From Caulobacter sp. Root343 (GTDB lineage Bacteria; Pseudomonadota; Alphaproteobacteria; Caulobacterales; Caulobacteraceae): a DNA stretch of 64,000 nucleotides. Location of the stretch: positions 472,973 to 536,972 of the forward strand of contig NZ_LMDF01000007.1 in NCBI RefSeq assembly GCF_001425745.1, written 5' to 3'. Shown one piece after another: positions 17,663-26,843 of this stretch (position 1 is the stretch's first letter; each line of letters opens with the position of its first letter). The translations under genes and the position numbers were made by a program. A model generated the notes under the pieces. The model worked only from the letters and a program-made list of their open reading frames with translations, was not told the DNA's origin and made no database searches.

Positions 17663-19204
17663 TTGCAACCGCTCAAGAAGATACTGATCGCCGGCGGCGG
17701 GTCGGCCGGATGGATGACGGCGGCGCTGTGCTCGCGTCTGTTTCAGGGCCTGTACGAGATCGTCCTCGTCGAGTCCGAGGAGATCGGCACGGTCGGGGTG
17801 GGCGAGGCGACCATCCCCGCCATCAAGAAATTCAACGAGTTGCTCGGTCTCGACGAGGACGACTTCCTGCGCAAGACGCAGGGGACGTTCAAGCTGGGCA
17901 TCCAGTTCAGGAACTGGTGGCGCAAGGGCGAGAGCTATCTCCACGGCTTCGGCGTCATCGGCCAGGACCTGGGCTGGCTGCGCAGCCATCAGTACTGGCT
18001 GCGGATGCGCGAGCTGGGACGGGCCCCGGTCTTCGACAATCTCGCCATCAACAACGCCATGGCGCTGCAGGACAAGTTCATGCGGGCTCGCGCGGACATG
18101 ACCGAGTCGCCGATCGGCCACATCGCCCACGCCTTCCATTTCGACGCCGGCCTCTACGCCAAACACCTGAGCACCTACGCCCAGGCGCGCGGCGTGACGC
18201 GGCGCGAGGGCAAGATCGTCGACGTCACCCTGAGGTCCGAGGACGGCTTCGTCCAGTCGGTGACCATGGACGACGGCGAGGTGATCGCCGCCGACTTCTT
18301 CGTCGACTGCTCGGGCTTCCGCGGCCTGATCATCGAGCAGGCGTTGAAGACCGGCTACGAGGACTGGACGCATTGGCTGCCCTGCGACCGGGCCATCGCC
18401 GTGCCCAGCGAGCGGTCGGAGCATTTCACGCCCTACACCCGCTCGACCGCGCACGACGCCGGCTGGCAGTGGCGGATACCGCTGCAGCACCGCACCGGCA
18501 ACGGTCATGTCTATTCCAGCCAATATATCGACGACGATGAGGCCGAACGCGTCTTGTTGGCCAACCTGGACGGCGCCCAGCGGGCCAATCCACTGCGCCT
18601 GCGCTTCACGACAGGCAAGCGCAAGAAGATCTGGAACAAGAACTGCGTGGCCGTCGGCCTAGCCAGCGGCTTCATGGAGCCGCTGGAGTCGACCAGCCTG
18701 CACCTGATCCAGTCGGCCGTGATCCGCATGGTGCGTCTGCTGCCGGACGCCGGCTTCGACCAGGCCACGATCGACGAGTTCAACCGCCAGAGCGACTTCG
18801 AATACGAGCGCATCCGCGACTTCATCATCCTGCACTACAAGGCCACCGAGCGCGATGACACGCCGTTCTGGCGTTCCTGCCGCGACATGGAAATCCCCGC
18901 GACCCTGCGGCGGAAGATGGACCTGTTCGCCGCCAACGGCCGGGTGTTCCGCGAGGACGACGAGCTCTTCACCGAGGAGAGCTGGATCCAGGTGTTCCTG
19001 GGGCAGGGGATCATTCCGCGCGGCTACGACCCGCTGGTCCGCGTGCACTCGGACGAGGACATCGCCCGCTACTTGGCGAACATCGAAACGGTCATCAGCA
19101 AGTGCCTGAACGTGATGCCCAGCCATGCCGAATTCGTGGCGCGCGCGTGCCAGGCGCCGCCGCTCGCGGCGTCCTTGGCCGCGGCCCCAGTTCCAACCTC
19201 TTAA
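17663..19204 (+). CDS. Tryptophan-halogenase-family flavoprotein
   Basis: Flavin-dependent halogenase-like protein, 513 residues. The TTG at 17663 has GGAGG seven bases upstream. Visible features: FAD-binding GGGSAGW near residue 11, GVGEATIPAIKKF near residue 48 (the lysine in or near this block corresponds to the active-site region of PrnA-type enzymes), and the WxWxIP halogenase signature as WQWRIPL near residue 272. The later GLASGFMEPLESTSLHLIQ block is also family-typical. Relatives often lie beside TonB receptors in Caulobacterales and xanthomonads; their natural substrates are mostly unknown. It lies between a receptor and two glycosidases. Confidence 0.9.
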   Translation: MQPLKKILIAGGGSAGWMTAALCSRLFQGLYEIVLVESEEIGTVGVGEATIPAIKKFNELLGLDEDDFLRKTQGTFKLGIQFRNWWRKGESYLHGFGVIGQDLGWLRSHQYWLRMRELGRAPVFDNLAINNAMALQDKFMRARADMTESPIGHIAHAFHFDAGLYAKHLSTYAQARGVTRREGKIVDVTLRSEDGFVQSVTMDDGEVIAADFFVDCSGFRGLIIEQALKTGYEDWTHWLPCDRAIAVPSERSEHFTPYTRSTAHDAGWQWRIPLQHRTGNGHVYSSQYIDDDEAERVLLANLDGAQRANPLRLRFTTGKRKKIWNKNCVAVGLASGFMEPLESTSLHLIQSAVIRMVRLLPDAGFDQATIDEFNRQSDFEYERIRDFIILHYKATERDDTPFWRSCRDMEIPATLRRKMDLFAANGRVFREDDELFTEESWIQVFLGQGIIPRGYDPLVRVHSDEDIARYLANIETVISKCLNVMPSHAEFVARACQAPPLAASLAAAPVPTS

Positions 19205-19227
19205 AGACGCCCACACGGAGTACCGCC

Positions 19228-21516
19228 ATGACGACCGCCGCCCAGCCTTCATCCGCTCTGCGGATCCTGTGCCGGACCACAGCCGCCGTGGCGCTGCTCG
19301 CCCTGACTCCGATCTCGGGCGCGCTGGCCCAGGTCATGCCCACCCAGGACAGCGCTCCGCTGGCGGCCCGCGTCAACGACCCGGCCTGGGCGCGGGCCGA
19401 CGCCCTGGTCAAGCAGATGACCCTCGACGAGAAGATTATCTATCTGCACGGCCTGTTTCCACCCAACACCAAGCCGGCGCCCGCCGACATGATCCCGTCG
19501 GCCGGCTACGTGCCGGGCGTGGCGCGGCTGAAGATCCCGACGCTGCGCCAGAGCGACGCCAGCCTGGGCGTCGCCAATCAGGTGGAACAGCGCAAGGGCG
19601 ACGTCGCCACGGCCCTGCCGTCGGGCCTGGCCCTGGCCTCAACCTTCGAGCCGGACCTGGCCTATGCGGGCGGCGCGATGATCGGCGCCGAGGCCCGCGC
19701 CAAGACCTTCAATGTCCTGCTGGCCGGCGGCGTGAACCTGACCCGCGATCCGTGGGCCGGCCGCAACTTCGAATATCTCGGCGAGGATCCGCTGCTGGCC
19801 GGCGAGATGGCCAGCGAGTCGATCAGGGGCGTGCAGAGCAATCACATCGTCTCGACGATCAAGCACTTCGCGCTGAATGCCCAGGAGACCGGCCGTCACG
19901 TGATGGACGCCCAGATTGACGAGGCCGACCTGCGGGAGAGCGACCTGCTGGCCTTCCAGATCGCCATCGAGAAGAGCAAACCCGCCTCGGTCATGTGCGC
20001 CTACAACAAGATCAATGGCGACTGGGCCTGCCAGAACGATTTCCTGCTGAACAGGGTGCTGAAGCGCGACTGGAACTATCCGGGCTGGGTGATGTCCGAC
20101 TGGGGCGCGGTGCACAGCACGGTCAAGGCCGCTCTGGCGGGCCTCGACCAGCAGTCGGGCCAGGAGTTGGACAGCCAGATCTTCTTCGGCGACGACCTGA
20201 AGGCCGCGCTGGCCAAGGGCGAGGTCAGCCAAGCCCGCCTTGACGACATGGTCCGCCGCATCCTGCATGGGGTGATCACCTCGGGCCTGATGGACGATCC
20301 GACGCCCGCGACCGCCCAGCCGATCGACTACGACGCCCACGCCAAGGTCGCCCAATCCGTGGCCGAGCGCGGCTCGGTGCTGCTGAAGAACGACCGGAAC
20401 CTGCTGCCCTTGGCCAGGACGGCCAGGAAGATCGTGCTGATCGGCGCCCATGCCGACGTCGGCGTGATCTCGGGCGGCGGCTCGTCCCAGGTGCGGTCGG
20501 TCGGCGGCGCGCCGATCGAGATCCCCCTGAACGGCGGCGAGGCGGCCTCGTTCGTCCGCGTCACCTGGCATGCGTCCTCGCCGCTAGAGGCGATCAAGGC
20601 CGCGGCGCCGGGGGCGCAGGTGCTCTATGTCGACGGCAAGGATCCGGCCGCGGCGGCCGCGGTCGCCAAGGACGCGGATGTCGCCGTCGTCTTCGCCTGG
20701 CACTGGCAGACCGAGGCCCAGGACGCGCCGTCGATCGCTCTGCCCGAGAACCAGGACGCCCTGATCGAAGCCGTGTCGGCGGCCAACAAGAACGCGATCG
20801 TCGTACTGGAGACCGGTGGACCGGTGCTGATGCCCTGGCTCGACCGGGTCGGCGCGGTGTTGCAGGCTTGGTACCCCGGCCAGCGCGGCGGCCAGGCCAT
20901 CGCCCGCCTGCTGTTCGGCGAGGTCAATCCGTCAGGCCGTCTGGCCATGACCTTCCCCAGGACCGCCGACCAGGCCCCCCGCGCCAGCGCGCCGGGCTTC
21001 GAGGAGCAGGCCGTGATCGACGACGCCCGCCGTGCTGGCAAGAAGGCCGGTCCGATCAAGGGCTTCCCGGTGAAGTATGTCGAAGGGGCCGCCGTCGGCT
21101 ATCGCTGGTACGCTCAGGAGAAGCGCCAGCCGTTGTATCCGTTCGGCTACGGCCTCTCGTACACGACCTTCGGCTATACGAACCTCAAGGTCGAGGACGG
21201 GGAGGGGCTGAAGGTCAGCTTCGACGTCACCAACAGCGGCAAGGTCGCCGGCGCCGACACGCCGCAGCTCTACGTCACGGCAGGCCAGCGCAAATCGATG
21301 GTCCGGCTGGCGGGCTTCCAGAAGGTCGACCTGGCGCCCGGTGAGACCAGGCGGGTCACCCTGACCGTCGAGCCGCGCATCCTGGCCGACTACGACACCG
21401 CCAAGCCCGGCTGGACGATCGCGGCAGGCAGCTACTCGCTCTATGTTGGTCGTCACGCGGGCGACGCCGTGCTCAGCGGCAAGGCGCAGCTCAAGGCCTG
21501 GTCGAGGAAGCCGTGA
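19228..21516 (+). CDS. Glycoside hydrolase family 3 (beta-glucosidase type), secreted
   Basis: Exo-acting beta-glycosidase of 762 residues from ATG 19228 (CGGAG 7-11 bases upstream). Signal peptide ends near GALAQ. The GH3 N-terminal barrel has STIKHFALNAQETGR near residue 210 and the nucleophile Asp in VMSDWGA near residue 289. The GH3 C-terminal sandwich begins near residue 380, and a fibronectin-like domain (YGLSYTTFGYTNL onward) closes the protein. The order matches bacterial BglX-type enzymes, which remove glucose or xylose from beta-linked oligomers in the periplasm. The stop overlaps the GH30 start by one base. Confidence 0.94.
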   Translation: MTTAAQPSSALRILCRTTAAVALLALTPISGALAQVMPTQDSAPLAARVNDPAWARADALVKQMTLDEKIIYLHGLFPPNTKPAPADMIPSAGYVPGVARLKIPTLRQSDASLGVANQVEQRKGDVATALPSGLALASTFEPDLAYAGGAMIGAEARAKTFNVLLAGGVNLTRDPWAGRNFEYLGEDPLLAGEMASESIRGVQSNHIVSTIKHFALNAQETGRHVMDAQIDEADLRESDLLAFQIAIEKSKPASVMCAYNKINGDWACQNDFLLNRVLKRDWNYPGWVMSDWGAVHSTVKAALAGLDQQSGQELDSQIFFGDDLKAALAKGEVSQARLDDMVRRILHGVITSGLMDDPTPATAQPIDYDAHAKVAQSVAERGSVLLKNDRNLLPLARTARKIVLIGAHADVGVISGGGSSQVRSVGGAPIEIPLNGGEAASFVRVTWHASSPLEAIKAAAPGAQVLYVDGKDPAAAAAVAKDADVAVVFAWHWQTEAQDAPSIALPENQDALIEAVSAANKNAIVVLETGGPVLMPWLDRVGAVLQAWYPGQRGGQAIARLLFGEVNPSGRLAMTFPRTADQAPRASAPGFEEQAVIDDARRAGKKAGPIKGFPVKYVEGAAVGYRWYAQEKRQPLYPFGYGLSYTTFGYTNLKVEDGEGLKVSFDVTNSGKVAGADTPQLYVTAGQRKSMVRLAGFQKVDLAPGETRRVTLTVEPRILADYDTAKPGWTIAAGSYSLYVGRHAGDAVLSGKAQLKAWSRKP

Positions 21517-22928
21517 TGCGCGTTTTCCTGCACGCTGCCGTCGCGATCGCGGCGCTTGCTTCGACGGCGCCCGCCGTCGCCGCGCCCAAGCTGCGCGCCT
21601 GGGTGACCACGGGCGACAAGAGTCAGCTCCTGACCGCCCAGCCGCCATCCGGTGTCGCCGCCGCCAACGAAGTCGCCGGCCTGCCGACCATCGTCGTCGA
21701 TCCCAAGGAGCGCCATCAGTCGATGGTCGGTTTCGGCGCGGCGATCACCGACTCCTCGGCCTGGCTGATCCAGAACAAACTCTCGGCCCAGCAGCGCGAC
21801 GGACTGCTGCGCGAGCTCTACGGGCGCGGAGACGGCGGGCTCGGCTTCAGCTTCACCCGGATCACCATCGGCGCGTCGGACTTCTCGCTCGATCACTACA
21901 GCCTGGACGACGCGCCCGGCGGCGGCGCCGATCCGACGCTGGCGCATTTCTCGCTGGCGCGGCCGCAGCAGGACGTCTTCCCCACGGTCCGCGCGGCGCT
22001 GAAGATCAATTCCGACCTCAAGGTCATGGCCTCGCCCTGGAGCGCGCCGGCTTGGATGAAGACCACCGGATCCTTGGTGAAGGGTCAGCTGAAGCCCGAG
22101 GCCTATCCCGTCTACGCCCGCTTCTTCGCGCGCTACGTCAAGGAAGCCGCCAAGGTCGGCGTGCCGATCGACTATCTGAGCATCCAGAACGAGCCGGACT
22201 TCGAGCCGGAAAACTATCCCGGCATGCGCTGGCCGGCGCGCGACCGGGCGCGGTTCTTCGGCGAGAACCTCGCGCCGACCTTCAAGCGCGAGAAGATCCG
22301 TACGAAGGTCCTCGACTGGGATCACAACTGGGACCAGCCGCAACAGCCGCTGACCGTCCTGGCCGATCCTAAGGCCAAGGCCTTCCTCGCGGGTGTCGCC
22401 TGGCACTGCTACGCGGGCGAGGTCGCGGCCCAGGATGGGGTGAGGATAGTTCACCCGGACAAGGACGCGTTCCTCACCGAATGCTCGGGCGGCGAATGGG
22501 CGCCTAAGTTCGACGACAGCTTCTCGTGGATGGTCGAGAACCTGATCATCGGCTCGACGCGCGGCGGTTCGCGCGGTGTGCTGATGTGGAATCTGGCGCT
22601 GGACGAGACGTTCGGCCCGCACGCCGGCGGCTGCAAGGATTGCCGAGCCTTCGTGACCATCGACAGCCGGACGGGCGCGGTCACCCGGACGCAGGAATAC
22701 TACGCGTTCGGCCACGCCAGCCGGTTCGTGAGGCCCGGCGCGGTGAGGATCGGATCGCCCGGCAAGCTCGGCGATCTGCGGACCGTGGCGTTCCAGAACC
22801 GCGACGGGACTCGGGTCCTGATCGTCCTGAACGTCGGCGCTCAACCGGGGATGTTCGCCATCACCGAAGGCGGGCGCGCGTTCAAGGCGTCGTTGCCGGC
22901 GCGTTCTGCGGGCACCTTCGTCTGGTAG
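21516..22928 (+). CDS. Glycoside hydrolase family 30, secreted
   Basis: Retaining beta-glycosidase of the glucosylceramidase/beta-1,6-glucanase group, 470 residues with a signal peptide ending near AVAAP. The ATG at 21516 shares its A with the GH3 stop; a GTG one codon earlier is also possible. Family features: QSMVGFGAAITDSSAW near residue 67, the acid/base Glu in SIQNEPDFEPE near residue 224, and the nucleophile Glu in FLTECSGGEW near residue 320. The C-terminal beta domain (residues 400-470) is intact. Together with GH3, TonB receptor and LacI it suggests a beta-glucan utilisation locus; the linkage is not determinable. Confidence 0.92.
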   Translation: MRVFLHAAVAIAALASTAPAVAAPKLRAWVTTGDKSQLLTAQPPSGVAAANEVAGLPTIVVDPKERHQSMVGFGAAITDSSAWLIQNKLSAQQRDGLLRELYGRGDGGLGFSFTRITIGASDFSLDHYSLDDAPGGGADPTLAHFSLARPQQDVFPTVRAALKINSDLKVMASPWSAPAWMKTTGSLVKGQLKPEAYPVYARFFARYVKEAAKVGVPIDYLSIQNEPDFEPENYPGMRWPARDRARFFGENLAPTFKREKIRTKVLDWDHNWDQPQQPLTVLADPKAKAFLAGVAWHCYAGEVAAQDGVRIVHPDKDAFLTECSGGEWAPKFDDSFSWMVENLIIGSTRGGSRGVLMWNLALDETFGPHAGGCKDCRAFVTIDSRTGAVTRTQEYYAFGHASRFVRPGAVRIGSPGKLGDLRTVAFQNRDGTRVLIVLNVGAQPGMFAITEGGRAFKASLPARSAGTFVW

Positions 22929-22980
22929 CTCGTAGCGTACCGCGCCCGCTGACCATCCGCTGATCACAGGCGGAGGGGGA

Positions 22981-23084
22981 TTGACATCCATCGTTGATCT
23001 GAGATTGATATCGATATCAATTGCAAATCAGTGGACGTCGAGCGCCTGGCCGATCGGCGAACCTCCAATTGATAACGATATCAT
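22981..23084 (+). promoter_or_regulatory. Promoter region with two LacI-type palindromes upstream of receptor
   Basis: TTGACA at 22981-22986 is followed after 17 bases by ATTGAT (23004-23009). That -10-like hexamer begins the perfect 18-bp palindrome ATTGATATCGATATCAAT (23004-23021). A near copy, TTGATAACGATATCAT, is at 23069-23084, with centres 64 bp apart. A regulator bound there would block the promoter. No LacI gene is adjacent to this locus. Confidence 0.7.
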
Positions 23085-23179
23085 CGCCCTCGCGGCGCTG
23101 AGCTCGCTTCGGCCATGGCTCGGGTGATCGCATCACCCCGGCCCACGAACTCGGACGAACGTCCGAAAGGGGAGGAAAC

Positions 23180-26059
23180 ATGAGTGATCACAACACTCGG
23201 CGTGGCTGCTGCCGCGCCTTGCAAGTTTCTCACAAGGCCTTGGCCTTGGCCATTGGCGCGAGCGCCTTGATGGCGTCGGTCGCATACGCTCAGGCGCCTG
23301 TGGTCCAGTCGCCGGCGAAGGCCGAGAGCACCGCCGTCGACGAGGTCATCGTCACCGGCGTCATGGCCGGCACCGCGGCCAAGAAGGCGAACGTCTCGTT
23401 CTCGGTGTTGTCCGAAGACGACATGTCCAAGTTCACGCCGATCAGCGCCGACGACATGCTGCGCGACATGCCCGGCGTGGTCGTGGAGTCCAACGACGGC
23501 GTGGCCCGAAACGAGGTCTTCACGCGCGGTATGACGATCGGCACGGGGGCCAACACCTCAGGCTATTTCTGGACCACCATCCTGGAAGACGGCTTGCCAG
23601 TCGTGCCGTTCAAGTTCAGCGGCTTTCAGGACGGCTACTTCTATCGGGCCGACATCTCGACCAGCCGGGTCGAGTCGGTGCGCGGCGGCTCGTCGGCGAC
23701 GGGTGTGACGACGTCCGTCGGCTCCACCTTCAACTACATCACCGGCCGGGTGAAACCTGGCGCGATCATCCAGACCCGCATCGGCTTCGAGGGCGAAGAC
23801 CTTCACCTGTCCTGGAAGCAGGTCGACGCCTCGTACGGCTGGATCAACAAGGAAGGCGACTTCGGCGTCGGCCTCAGCGGCTTCTACCGCCGGTCCAACG
23901 GCCAGGTGAACCCGGGCTGGGACCTGAACCACGGCGGCCAGTTCAAGCTGAACCTGTACAAAGACTATCAGACCTCGAACGGGTCGGGCTCGATCAACGT
24001 CGTCTACAAGCATCTCGACGACACCAACGCCGAGCTGACGACCTTCCAGCAGCCGACCTACGGCTACCAGAACGCGCAGGAAATCCCGGGCTTCGGCCGC
24101 GACGTGAACCTGTTCATGAACGGCGGCGAGCAGACCGTTCCCGGCGCGTACGAGGACAAGTCGCACACGCTCGACCCGTCGGCCGGCTATCGCTATCAGC
24201 AGGACGCCGTCTGGCTGCGCTGGAACCACGACACAAACGGGCCCTGGAGCTTCACGGGCGCGCTTCGCCTGCAGAAATCCCAATATCGGGGTCAGTCCTA
24301 CAAGCCCCAGGGCCTGGCCTCGCTGGCCTCGGCGGCGGCGACGCGCGAGCGGTATGGGCTGAACGTCAACAATCTGGACCGCACGCCCGGCTACTACGAA
24401 TACTACAACGCGGCCGGGGCCCTGGTCGCCAGGGTCGCCAACAACGTCAACGGCTCGCAGCTGGGCGTGAACTATCGCACGGGCGCGGCCTGTCCTCGGG
24501 TGACGGCGACCACCTGGCAGGCCAACAGCCTGTGCCTGGTCTCCAACGCCCTGCCGAACCGAGACATCGACATGCGCGGCGGTCTGGTCACCGCCACCAT
24601 CCCCACCGCGGCCGGGGTCTACAACTCCGGCGTGGTGCCCGTCGCCAGCGCCTCGCAGGACCTGATCCTGCAGACGCGAGCCGAGGACAACGCCCGCCAG
24701 TCCACCGACTATATGGGCAACTTCACGGCCACCTATCGTGGCGACAACTACAGCCTGAACCTGGGCGTCTACGTGTCGCGCTCGGAACAGCAAAACGACA
24801 ACTGGGCCAACGGCCTCGGCATCTCGGCCTGGGCCGACGGCCAGGTCCAGAACCTGAACGTCAAGTACGTCACCGATACGGGAACGACCTACCAGCTGAC
24901 CGACGCCGGCGGCTGGGGCTCGTACGGCAGCGGCCTGTTCACCACGGTCTCGCAGCGCGCCAAGATTCGCGAGATTTCGCCCTATCTCGGGGCCGCCTGG
25001 TCGCCGGGCAAGTGGGACTTCAACGGCAGCGTCAAATACCAGCGCTTCGACGCCAAGACCTATTCGGAGACCTGGGACACGCGCAATTCCGGAGCGGCGT
25101 CGCTGACCAATGGCGGGCTCGATGGCAATCCGCTGACCGTCTACGACAACATCTACATGACCAAGACCGCGACCAAGGTCATCCAGGCGGACAAGCATGT
25201 CGGCACCTGGAACTACAGCGTCGCCCTGGGCTACAACTTCAACGACCACAACAAGGTCTATTACCGCTACACCGACGCCAAGCAGCCGGCCGCCGGCGTC
25301 ATCAACCGGTACTCGACCGCCGCGACCCTGGTGCGTCCGCTGGGCCCCACGGCCTTCATCAAGGGCCACGAAGCCGCCTATACGTTCGGCGATCGCAAGT
25401 TCAACGGCCAGATCACCTACTTCTACCAGAACTTCGCGGTGAACGATTACCCGACGGCGGTCGACAAGGACAATGTCTCGACCTACCTGCTGCCGGAGAA
25501 TTTCAACCGGTACTTCACGCGTGGCGTCGAGGCCTGGGCCAAGTGGCGGATCACGCGGGCTCTGGAATGGAACCCATCGGTCACCTTCCTGAACGGCAAG
25601 ACCACCGAGGCCTATACCTGGCTCAACACCGGCGCCAACGGTCTGGGCGTGGACGACGACGTGCTTCGCGTCGACGCCGGCATCCTGGCCCGCTCGCCCA
25701 AGTGGACGGTCAGCAACACGGTTTCCTACAGCTTCAAGGACTTCCGCTTCAATCTCCGGCACCGCTGGATGGACGTGCGCAAGCTCAACAACAACTCGCT
25801 CGACCACCGGTACCTGCCCAAGCAGGACAATCTGGACGCCTCGGTCCAGTACACCGGCATGAGGAAGACGCTGATCACCTTGGACGTCCGCAACGTGCTG
25901 GATAAGCAGTACGTCTCGGCCTACGACCCGATGATCAGCAGCAATCTGCCCGCCAACGTCCAGATCTACGACGTCGTCCAGCAGTTGCCCGAGTCCGGCT
26001 TCCTGCTGAAGCGCAACGCGCCGCGATCGGTGTGGCTCACCGTCCGAAAAGAGTTCTGA
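23180..26059 (+). CDS. TonB-dependent receptor, second polysaccharide locus
   Basis: Outer-membrane receptor with 959 residues. ATG 23180 has GGGGAGGAAAC directly upstream. Signal peptide ends near AYAQA (about residue 38). TonB box-like DEVIVTGVMAG near residue 53; plug with ADDMLRDMPGVVVESNDG and the RVESVRGGSSATGVTTSVGSTFNYI segment near residue 155, which diverges from the usual GPQGTLFG form and is typical of large carbohydrate receptors. The barrel ends SVWLTVRKEF. It leads a run with an oxygenase-like protein, heparinase-type lyase and GH31, so the ligand is probably an oligosaccharide. Confidence 0.92.
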   Translation: MSDHNTRRGCCRALQVSHKALALAIGASALMASVAYAQAPVVQSPAKAESTAVDEVIVTGVMAGTAAKKANVSFSVLSEDDMSKFTPISADDMLRDMPGVVVESNDGVARNEVFTRGMTIGTGANTSGYFWTTILEDGLPVVPFKFSGFQDGYFYRADISTSRVESVRGGSSATGVTTSVGSTFNYITGRVKPGAIIQTRIGFEGEDLHLSWKQVDASYGWINKEGDFGVGLSGFYRRSNGQVNPGWDLNHGGQFKLNLYKDYQTSNGSGSINVVYKHLDDTNAELTTFQQPTYGYQNAQEIPGFGRDVNLFMNGGEQTVPGAYEDKSHTLDPSAGYRYQQDAVWLRWNHDTNGPWSFTGALRLQKSQYRGQSYKPQGLASLASAAATRERYGLNVNNLDRTPGYYEYYNAAGALVARVANNVNGSQLGVNYRTGAACPRVTATTWQANSLCLVSNALPNRDIDMRGGLVTATIPTAAGVYNSGVVPVASASQDLILQTRAEDNARQSTDYMGNFTATYRGDNYSLNLGVYVSRSEQQNDNWANGLGISAWADGQVQNLNVKYVTDTGTTYQLTDAGGWGSYGSGLFTTVSQRAKIREISPYLGAAWSPGKWDFNGSVKYQRFDAKTYSETWDTRNSGAASLTNGGLDGNPLTVYDNIYMTKTATKVIQADKHVGTWNYSVALGYNFNDHNKVYYRYTDAKQPAAGVINRYSTAATLVRPLGPTAFIKGHEAAYTFGDRKFNGQITYFYQNFAVNDYPTAVDKDNVSTYLLPENFNRYFTRGVEAWAKWRITRALEWNPSVTFLNGKTTEAYTWLNTGANGLGVDDDVLRVDAGILARSPKWTVSNTVSYSFKDFRFNLRHRWMDVRKLNNNSLDHRYLPKQDNLDASVQYTGMRKTLITLDVRNVLDKQYVSAYDPMISSNLPANVQIYDVVQQLPESGFLLKRNAPRSVWLTVRKEF

Positions 26060-26083
26060 TCGATCGCCCCTCCAACTTGGCGA

Positions 26084-26116
26084 CGAGGGATCGGAGAGCC
26101 GATCCCTCGCTTTCTT
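26084..26116 (+). terminator. Strong hairpin after receptor gene
   Basis: An 11-bp perfect stem (26084-26094 with 26099-26109, sequence CGAGGGATCGG) with a 4-base AGAG loop, followed by CTTTCTT. It lies 25 bases after the receptor stop and 32 before the next start, so it probably reduces read-through into the enzyme genes. Confidence 0.7.
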
Positions 26117-26147
26117 CGAGGTCACCGCGCATGGACGAGCTGCCAGC

Positions 26148-26807
26148 ATGACCGACCACGATCTCAGACTGGTCGCGCCGTTCAGCCCGACGATCATCAA
26201 GGCCACGATGAGCGCGGCGATGGTCGATGCGCTCAATGCGCGGCTCGACTTCATCCTGGCTTCGGACGGGGAGGCGGCCGCGCGCGACTGGTCGGCGCAT
26301 CTGGCCGGCGCGGTGAGCGCCGAGATCCGGATCACCGACATCCTCCTGGAGCTGCCGGCGCTGCGGGACTTTCTCTACGACGTCGCGCGGACCTATGCCT
26401 ATCGGTGCGAGAACGCGTTGCTTCACTACGGCAACTACGACCGCACCGAAGAGCTCACGGACAAGCGGCTCGAGGTCCAGATCAAGGAAGCCTGGGTCAA
26501 CGAGATGGTCGCGGGCGACTACAATCCCGCGCATTTCCACCAGGGATGCCTGTTCAGCAGCGTCGGCTTTCTGCGCGTGCCGCCCGGCTATGAGGCGGAG
26601 TTCCAGGCCGACAAGGCCCGTCAGAACACCGCCGGCTGCCTACAGTTCATCGACAGCCGCAGCGCCGTCGGTGTCCGCAACCTGTTCACGGTCAAGCCCG
26701 TGGTCGGTGAGTTCTACCTATGGCCGTCGTGGATGCTGCACTGCGTCTACCCGTTCAAGAGCCCGGGCGTGCGCCGGTCCATGGCCGTCAATCTGGCGCT
26801 GGTCTGA
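26148..26807 (+). CDS. 2OG-Fe(II)-oxygenase-like protein (putative, TIGR02466-type)
   Basis: A 219-residue protein without signal peptide. The C-terminal half has a cupin-like pattern: NPAHFHQG near residue 127, a distal His in WPSWMLHCVYPF near residue 196, and an Arg in VRRSMAVNLAL near residue 210. This agrees with the putative 2OG-Fe(II) oxygenases that are frequent next to TonB receptors. The first metal motif reads HFH instead of HxD, so activity is uncertain. It starts after the receptor hairpin and is seven bases upstream of the lyase frame. Function in the locus is unknown. Confidence 0.72.
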   Translation: MTDHDLRLVAPFSPTIIKATMSAAMVDALNARLDFILASDGEAAARDWSAHLAGAVSAEIRITDILLELPALRDFLYDVARTYAYRCENALLHYGNYDRTEELTDKRLEVQIKEAWVNEMVAGDYNPAHFHQGCLFSSVGFLRVPPGYEAEFQADKARQNTAGCLQFIDSRSAVGVRNLFTVKPVVGEFYLWPSWMLHCVYPFKSPGVRRSMAVNLALV

Positions 26808-26843
26808 GGACGAGTGAAAAGAAGCGTATTCGGGGAGATGGAC

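Noticed and set aside
23558..26341. 927-codon minus-strand frame opposite the receptor
   Set aside because: Antisense to a clear receptor gene and two promoters away from any start signal; no recognisable motif.
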